Part shown: piece after piece, positions 59,992 to 64,000 of the stretch | Layout: each line of letters starts with the position of its first letter | Position numbering within the stretch: the stretch's first letter is position 1 | Assembly: GCA_020632635.1 (NCBI GenBank) | Contig: JACKFE010000007.1 | Span: 1 to 64,000, forward strand | DNA length: 64,000 bases | Reading direction: 5' to 3' | Source of the DNA: Nitrospiraceae bacterium | GTDB taxonomy: Bacteria > Nitrospirota > Nitrospiria > Nitrospirales > UBA8639 | Notes under the pieces: generated by a model | What the model saw: only the letters and a program-made list of their open reading frames with translations | Told to the model about the DNA's origin: nothing | Databases searched by the model: none | Position numbers and translations under genes: made by a program

Positions 59992-61461
59992 ATGAGTCTC
60001 AGTCTTACCGAATGTGAAGCAGTCATACACGAACTTGCCTCAAGCATCACAGGGGGATTTATTCAGAAAATTCATCAACCTCGACCGTTGATGTTGACCT
60101 TTGACATTCATTCGCCAGGACAAACCTGCTCCTTACTGGCGTGCACGGAACCCACGTTTGCCCGCCTGCATCTCACCTCTCAGAAGTTTGAGAATCCGCC
60201 GACTCCACCATCCTTTTGCGCCTTTCTCCGTTCAAATTTAGAGGGTGGGCGAATTACAGCAATACGGCAGGAGCCAAGAGACCGGATTGCATACATCACG
60301 ATTGTCAAAGCCGAACAGGTATTTATTTTGGTGGTGGCGTTGACCGGCAATCAGGCCAATATGCATCTGCTGAATCAGGAAAAAATCGTGTTGCGGTCCT
60401 TACGAGAATCACGGCTGAAAGTTGGCGATCGTTACCTACCTCCAGCTTTGACGTTGGATCGCCCCTTAGACATTCTTCCTCCCCTCCGCCAGACTCGTCC
60501 CTCCTCTCTTTCAGGGAAAGAGGAGTTCGGAGATCAGTATCCGGTCTCGGCGACATTAGACACCCGATACGAACAACAGAAATTTAAAGAAGGGCAGGAA
60601 TCCGTTCTTGAACAGCAACTGGCACATGTTCGGAAATCGCTGAAACAGGCAAAACGAAAAATTCATGCGTTACAGGAAGATTGTAAAAAGGTGGAACGGT
60701 ATCGTAACTATGCCCGGTATGGAGAACTCTTGAAGAGTCATCTTCATGAAATCAAACGGGGCCAAGAGAGCATGACCCTCGTTGATTACTATGACCCGGC
60801 CTTGCCGACCCTCACACTTCCACTCGATCCCTCCAAGGATGCAGTTTGGAATATGGAAAATTACTTTCGGAAATATCATAAATTTCTAGGCGCCCAGGAA
60901 CATCTTCAACCCCGGGTGGATCAGACCCAGCAGGAAATCATTCGCTTGGAGGCACAATTGGCTCAATTGGAACAAGGCATCATGGATCCTGAATTTTTAC
61001 CAAAACATCCAAAAACTCCAAAGACTTCGTTGCCCCGAGACGCCGGTCCCCCAAAAGGTCGCCAGGCTCCAACCCAATGCTATCGAACCTATACGTCGGC
61101 TGATGGACTCACGATTTTCGTGGGCAAAACGGCGAAGGACAATGATCAACTGACATTGAAAGTCGCCAAGCCTGATGATCTGTGGCTCCATGCCCGAGGG
61201 ACACCGGGCTCCCATGTCATAGTCCGGTTGGAAAAAGGGGCCACCGTGCCTCCGGAGACATTGAAAGATGCGGCGACCTTGACCTTGTGGTTTAGCGACT
61301 TACGAAAGAGCGGAAAAGGCGAAGTGATTTACACCCTTCGCAAATTCGTGAAGAAAGGAAAAGGCTTCAAACCTGGAGCCGTGATGGTCGAACGGGAAAA
61401 GGCAATTTGGATTGAACTCAAAGAAGATCGCCTTCAACGTCTCAAAGGACTTGCTACCTAA
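59992..61461 (+). CDS. rqcH: NFACT-family RqcH-like ribosome quality control protein
   Basis: A 489-aa protein with the NFACT-N domain, a central coiled coil (about 200-330) and the C-terminal NFACT-R domain (TSADGLTIFVGKTAKDNDQLTLKVAKPDDLWLHARGTPGSHVIVR). With ATG 59992 as start, the DR motif falls exactly at D97-R98, the pair needed for alanine tailing in B. subtilis RqcH. RqcH homologues bind stalled 50S-peptidyl-tRNA complexes and add C-terminal alanines. A TTG at 59986 is possible but unlikely. Older annotations call it fibronectin-binding protein. Confidence 0.9.
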   Translation: MSLSLTECEAVIHELASSITGGFIQKIHQPRPLMLTFDIHSPGQTCSLLACTEPTFARLHLTSQKFENPPTPPSFCAFLRSNLEGGRITAIRQEPRDRIAYITIVKAEQVFILVVALTGNQANMHLLNQEKIVLRSLRESRLKVGDRYLPPALTLDRPLDILPPLRQTRPSSLSGKEEFGDQYPVSATLDTRYEQQKFKEGQESVLEQQLAHVRKSLKQAKRKIHALQEDCKKVERYRNYARYGELLKSHLHEIKRGQESMTLVDYYDPALPTLTLPLDPSKDAVWNMENYFRKYHKFLGAQEHLQPRVDQTQQEIIRLEAQLAQLEQGIMDPEFLPKHPKTPKTSLPRDAGPPKGRQAPTQCYRTYTSADGLTIFVGKTAKDNDQLTLKVAKPDDLWLHARGTPGSHVIVRLEKGATVPPETLKDAATLTLWFSDLRKSGKGEVIYTLRKFVKKGKGFKPGAVMVEREKAIWIELKEDRLQRLKGLAT

Positions 61462-61640
61462 ACCCAGCTTGTAGTCGGCTCACATGCTATATGAATATTA
61501 AGAAATCCAAACAAAAATAGAGCCGAAGCATTCCTGAATTTTCAGACTAGATTAACGCCGACCGAGCACTTCGGTAATGCTGATCAGAAGTAATGGAACC
61601 CTGGCTGGCTAAAGATTCAAGGAGAGTCCTGAGTATGAGA

Positions 61641-61671
61641 GCGGGGCCACAACGTCTGTCGTGAGCCCCGC
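61641..61671. terminator. Hairpin between convergent genes
   Basis: GCGGGGC (61641-61647) pairs perfectly with GCCCCGC (61665-61671), and CACAAC/GTCGTG extends the stem with one mismatch. No T-run follows on either strand. It lies just after the stop of the minus-strand secreted protein gene and may stop transcription. Confidence 0.5.
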
Positions 61672-61688
61672 CGATCATCGAAGCGGTG

Positions 61689-62996
61689 CTACTTGCCTTT
61701 ACCACTGCCTCCCCCACTACCTCCGCCTCCTCCACCGCCGCCACTTGATTTCGGCACGAGAGTAAAGGTGGCTTCCACCATCCGGTGTCCGGTGGCATTC
61801 ACGGTACAGGTGAGTGAGGTTCCCGTACAATCGCCAAACCACCCGGCGAACGTGCTGCCGCTATCGGCTTTGGCCGTTAACGTGACGGCTGTGCCCTGTT
61901 CATAGGGCGCCACGCATTTATTCGGACAGGTAATCAACTTATCTGAAGATTCGACTTTCCCCCCGCCGGTGACCACGACCGCCACCGAATCCGTCTGCAC
62001 AATGGCCGCTACCATATTGGCGCTGAGAAAATCGCCCAGTTCGCCCTCACTTGGAGCCGTACAGGTCAGATCAGCACAGAGGGCCTCGTGGGTCGTAGGG
62101 TCATAGGGGCCTGTATAGTTGTACAGTTCATACCGGCGCACCACTGATTGCGTGGTGGGATCCAGACTTCCCTGTGTGCGAGTTCTGGTCCGGTTCTGCC
62201 CCCCGTTGCCACCAGAGGCAGGCTCCGCTTGGAGCAGGTCCCAGTCTGATTCGAGCTGCGCCGCATTCAACGGCACGACAAGTGGATTGTCGGCCACGAG
62301 TTCGTCCAGCGTGACCTCGAACGGAAGCTCTTGCACATAGGTCTTCATCCATTGGGCATTGCCATAGAGTTCCGGGGCCTCCGGGGGCTCCGGGGCCTCC
62401 ACCTCGGCAGCTAACTCGGGTGCCTCACCCGCTCGTGCCGCGGGCACCGGGAAATATTGGGGGGAGGCCACCAAGGCCTCCGGGAAGTACGGGATTAACG
62501 TTCCCGGCGCATTGGGATCCTCAATCAACCAACGGTGCGAGATTTTTCCGTGTGGCCCACCGTACCCGATCCCGAAATGTTCGCATCCACTGGTGCGGTA
62601 CGTTGACTGATTCCAAGAATAACAGGTGCCCACGAATGCCGTTCCCGGCTCGTGGGGTACCGTGGATTCCGCCCATTCATGGGTATCAGAATTGTAACTG
62701 CTCTCATAGCGGACAATGATGCCCGTGTCGGTCGGGACAATCCTCGGCGCCCCATACCGTTCCCTCGTAAAAAACCCCAACGTGGTTGAGATACTAGCCC
62801 CTTCGATTTCCACCTCATAGCCATGCGTCGGGTGGGTGGTGTAGTTGACCACGTCAAAATTGCCCAAGGAGGCTGTAACCTGGGCGGTTTGAGCTTGTAC
62901 GGCGGTATGGCCAAACAAGACCAATCCCAGAAGGGCAAGGCCAATGCCTCCCCACCGTGCGTCGGTTCGCACATGTGAACTTCTCATAGCGTTCAT
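61689..62996 (-). CDS. Secreted protein with InlB-type B-repeat and Gly-rich tail
   Basis: A 435-aa exported protein with signal peptide (GIGLALLGLVLFGHTAVQAQ). The first half (about 40-190) is a beta-rich domain without a family I can name. A Pro/Glu/Ala-rich spacer (about 190-215) follows. Near the C-terminus VVVTGGGKVESSDKLITCPNKCVAPYEQGTAVTLTAKADSGSTFAGWFGDCTGTSLTCTVNATGHRMVEATFTL is one divergent InlB B-repeat with paired cysteines. The chain ends in a run of Gly/Ser and GKGK. Cell-surface or extracellular function is likely but unknown. Confidence 0.75.
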   Translation of the reverse strand: MNAMRSSHVRTDARWGGIGLALLGLVLFGHTAVQAQTAQVTASLGNFDVVNYTTHPTHGYEVEIEGASISTTLGFFTRERYGAPRIVPTDTGIIVRYESSYNSDTHEWAESTVPHEPGTAFVGTCYSWNQSTYRTSGCEHFGIGYGGPHGKISHRWLIEDPNAPGTLIPYFPEALVASPQYFPVPAARAGEAPELAAEVEAPEPPEAPELYGNAQWMKTYVQELPFEVTLDELVADNPLVVPLNAAQLESDWDLLQAEPASGGNGGQNRTRTRTQGSLDPTTQSVVRRYELYNYTGPYDPTTHEALCADLTCTAPSEGELGDFLSANMVAAIVQTDSVAVVVTGGGKVESSDKLITCPNKCVAPYEQGTAVTLTAKADSGSTFAGWFGDCTGTSLTCTVNATGHRMVEATFTLVPKSSGGGGGGGGSGGGSGKGK

Positions 62997-63250
62997 ACAG
63001 ACCCCTTTTTAAAGAAGATTGACCTGCGCTGGTACAAAGCGGGATGGTTTCCCTCTTTACCCATTAATGTGGAAAATATTCTAGCAAGGGAATATGAGAT
63101 TGCGATGAAAACCACATGAGAAGTTGATGAGAGGGCTTAGATTCCTTGCGAAGTCTGGCAGTTAATTGTTGCAGAAAAAAGAGAATAAGGAGGACGCGGC
63201 AGGGAAGGGAACTTCTAGAGAGAAACCACCCAATCCATAATCGGCAGGGT

Positions 63251-64000
63251 TTATTCACCAACCCGGACAAGCATACCGCGATCTTTGCACACATTGAAGG
63301 TGTGATAAAACCAGATCACAATGAGAAGCAAAAAGACCGCATTGAGTCCTGTGGCCCAGAGTAAATGCGTCACGGGGATCGCCTCAGTGGTAAGAACTGC
63401 ACGCATTCCTTCAAAGATATGCGCGGGTGGCACTATCCAGGCAATGGATTGCAACACTGGCGGAAGAACGGTCATAGGATAAAAGACACAGGAGATCGGC
63501 TGGAAAAGAAAAACCATCCCCCAAGCCAGCACTTCGGCCTGCTGGCCAAACCGCATAATGATCGAAGTGGTGAGCACACCAATGATCCAGCCGGAGATCA
63601 CAAGATTCAGAATGAATGGAAGCAGCGAGAGCCCCATGTGAAACATATCGTACGAATAAAATACCCAGGCGAACAACATCATTAAACTGCCGACGGCCGT
63701 CACTTTGAGCACACTCATGGTCATGGTCGCCGTTAAATATTCTCCAACGGTGAGCGGGCTGGCAAACAGATTCATCAGATTTCGCGCCCACATTTCTTCC
63801 AAAAACGAGACAGCGATCCCTTGTTGGGCCCGAAACAGCACATCCCAGAGGATCAATGCCCCGAGGAAAAAGGTGACGGCGCCCTGCATGGACATTCCAA
63901 CCTTTTCCAAATAAATGGTGATGAATCCCCAGACGACTAAATCCAAAAATGGCCAATAAAAAATTTCCAACATTCGGGCGAAACTTCGCTTATAGAGATA
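63251..64000 (-). CDS. ABC-2 type transporter permease, 5' end cut by the window edge
   Basis: About six membrane helices in the visible 250 residues form an ABC-2 permease: FYWPFLDLVVWGFITIYL, LILWDVLFRAQQGIAVSFLEEMWARNLMNLFASPLTVGEYL, and LAWGMVFLFQPISCVFYPMTVLPPVLQSIAWIVPPAHIFEGMR. An ATG lies at 63973, but the frame continues open upstream (YKRSFARMLEIFYWP). The RSxxRxxxxxYWP pattern is part of the family, so the true start lies beyond 64000. Its ATP-binding partner should be upstream. It may export a polysaccharide, lipid or drug. Confidence 0.88.
   Translation of the reverse strand, partial: YLYKRSFARMLEIFYWPFLDLVVWGFITIYLEKVGMSMQGAVTFFLGALILWDVLFRAQQGIAVSFLEEMWARNLMNLFASPLTVGEYLTATMTMSVLKVTAVGSLMMLFAWVFYSYDMFHMGLSLLPFILNLVISGWIIGVLTTSIIMRFGQQAEVLAWGMVFLFQPISCVFYPMTVLPPVLQSIAWIVPPAHIFEGMRAVLTTEAIPVTHLLWATGLNAVFLLLIVIWFYHTFNVCKDRGMLVRVGE

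Overview
The window is a bacterial chromosome segment of about 50% GC, Gram-negative in character: TonB-dependent receptor, OmpH/Skp chaperone, LpoB, and many lipoproteins with clear lipoboxes. Gene content and protein style fit a Nitrospirota (Nitrospira-like) genome, but no marker gene proves this, so the taxonomy is an inference. I found no rRNA, convincing tRNA, CRISPR array, insertion sequence or prophage. The window cuts two genes: one starting at base 54 and running off the left edge, and an ABC-2 permease running off the right edge.

Layout. 1-5.3 kb: a minus-strand lipoprotein operon (LPP20, LpoB, COG3014, second LPP20) ending in a HlyC-like acyltransferase, then a DUF3015-like lipoprotein. 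5.4-10 kb: DUF4301 protein, family I pyrophosphatase and acetyl-CoA synthetase. 10-12.4 kb: two convergent cupredoxin-like proteins sharing a terminator, a small Cys-rich protein and a gene-poor stretch. 12.4-15.5 kb: a minus-strand run of MFS transporter, 44-aa membrane peptide, riboflavin synthase, 60-aa membrane peptide and aldo/keto reductase. 15.8-21.5 kb: a ClC-type protein, a STAS protein, a Ski2-like helicase split into two genes in swapped order, and a lipoprotein. 21.7-30.9 kb: a housekeeping run on the minus strand (radC, gatC, panD, gatA, DUF948, YtxH, gatB, eno, ftsB, era, recO, DUF971). 31-35.4 kb: rsmD-coaD-aminotransferase with 4-base overlaps, FmdB-type zinc ribbon, SGNH esterase and ompH. 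35.5-36.5 kb: rhodanese and a second STAS protein.

36.5-52.8 kb is the most unusual part. Four large plus-strand genes encode a Tat-type exported protein of 1728 aa, a 1639-aa partner sharing its proline-rich linker motif, an endonuclease/exonuclease/phosphatase-fold enzyme, and a 1436-aa polytopic membrane protein with extracytoplasmic sensor-like regions and a C-terminal P-loop NTPase. I do not recognise this as a described system. The first gene has a structured leader, and the third has a palindrome plus an extended -10 promoter.

53-64 kb returns to ordinary genes: metallophosphoesterase, a membrane protein with a CxxC...CxxC tail, zwf, a TonB receptor, half-size TauE/SafE, an RqcH-type NFACT protein with its D97/R98 pair, a secreted InlB-repeat protein and the partial ABC-2 permease.
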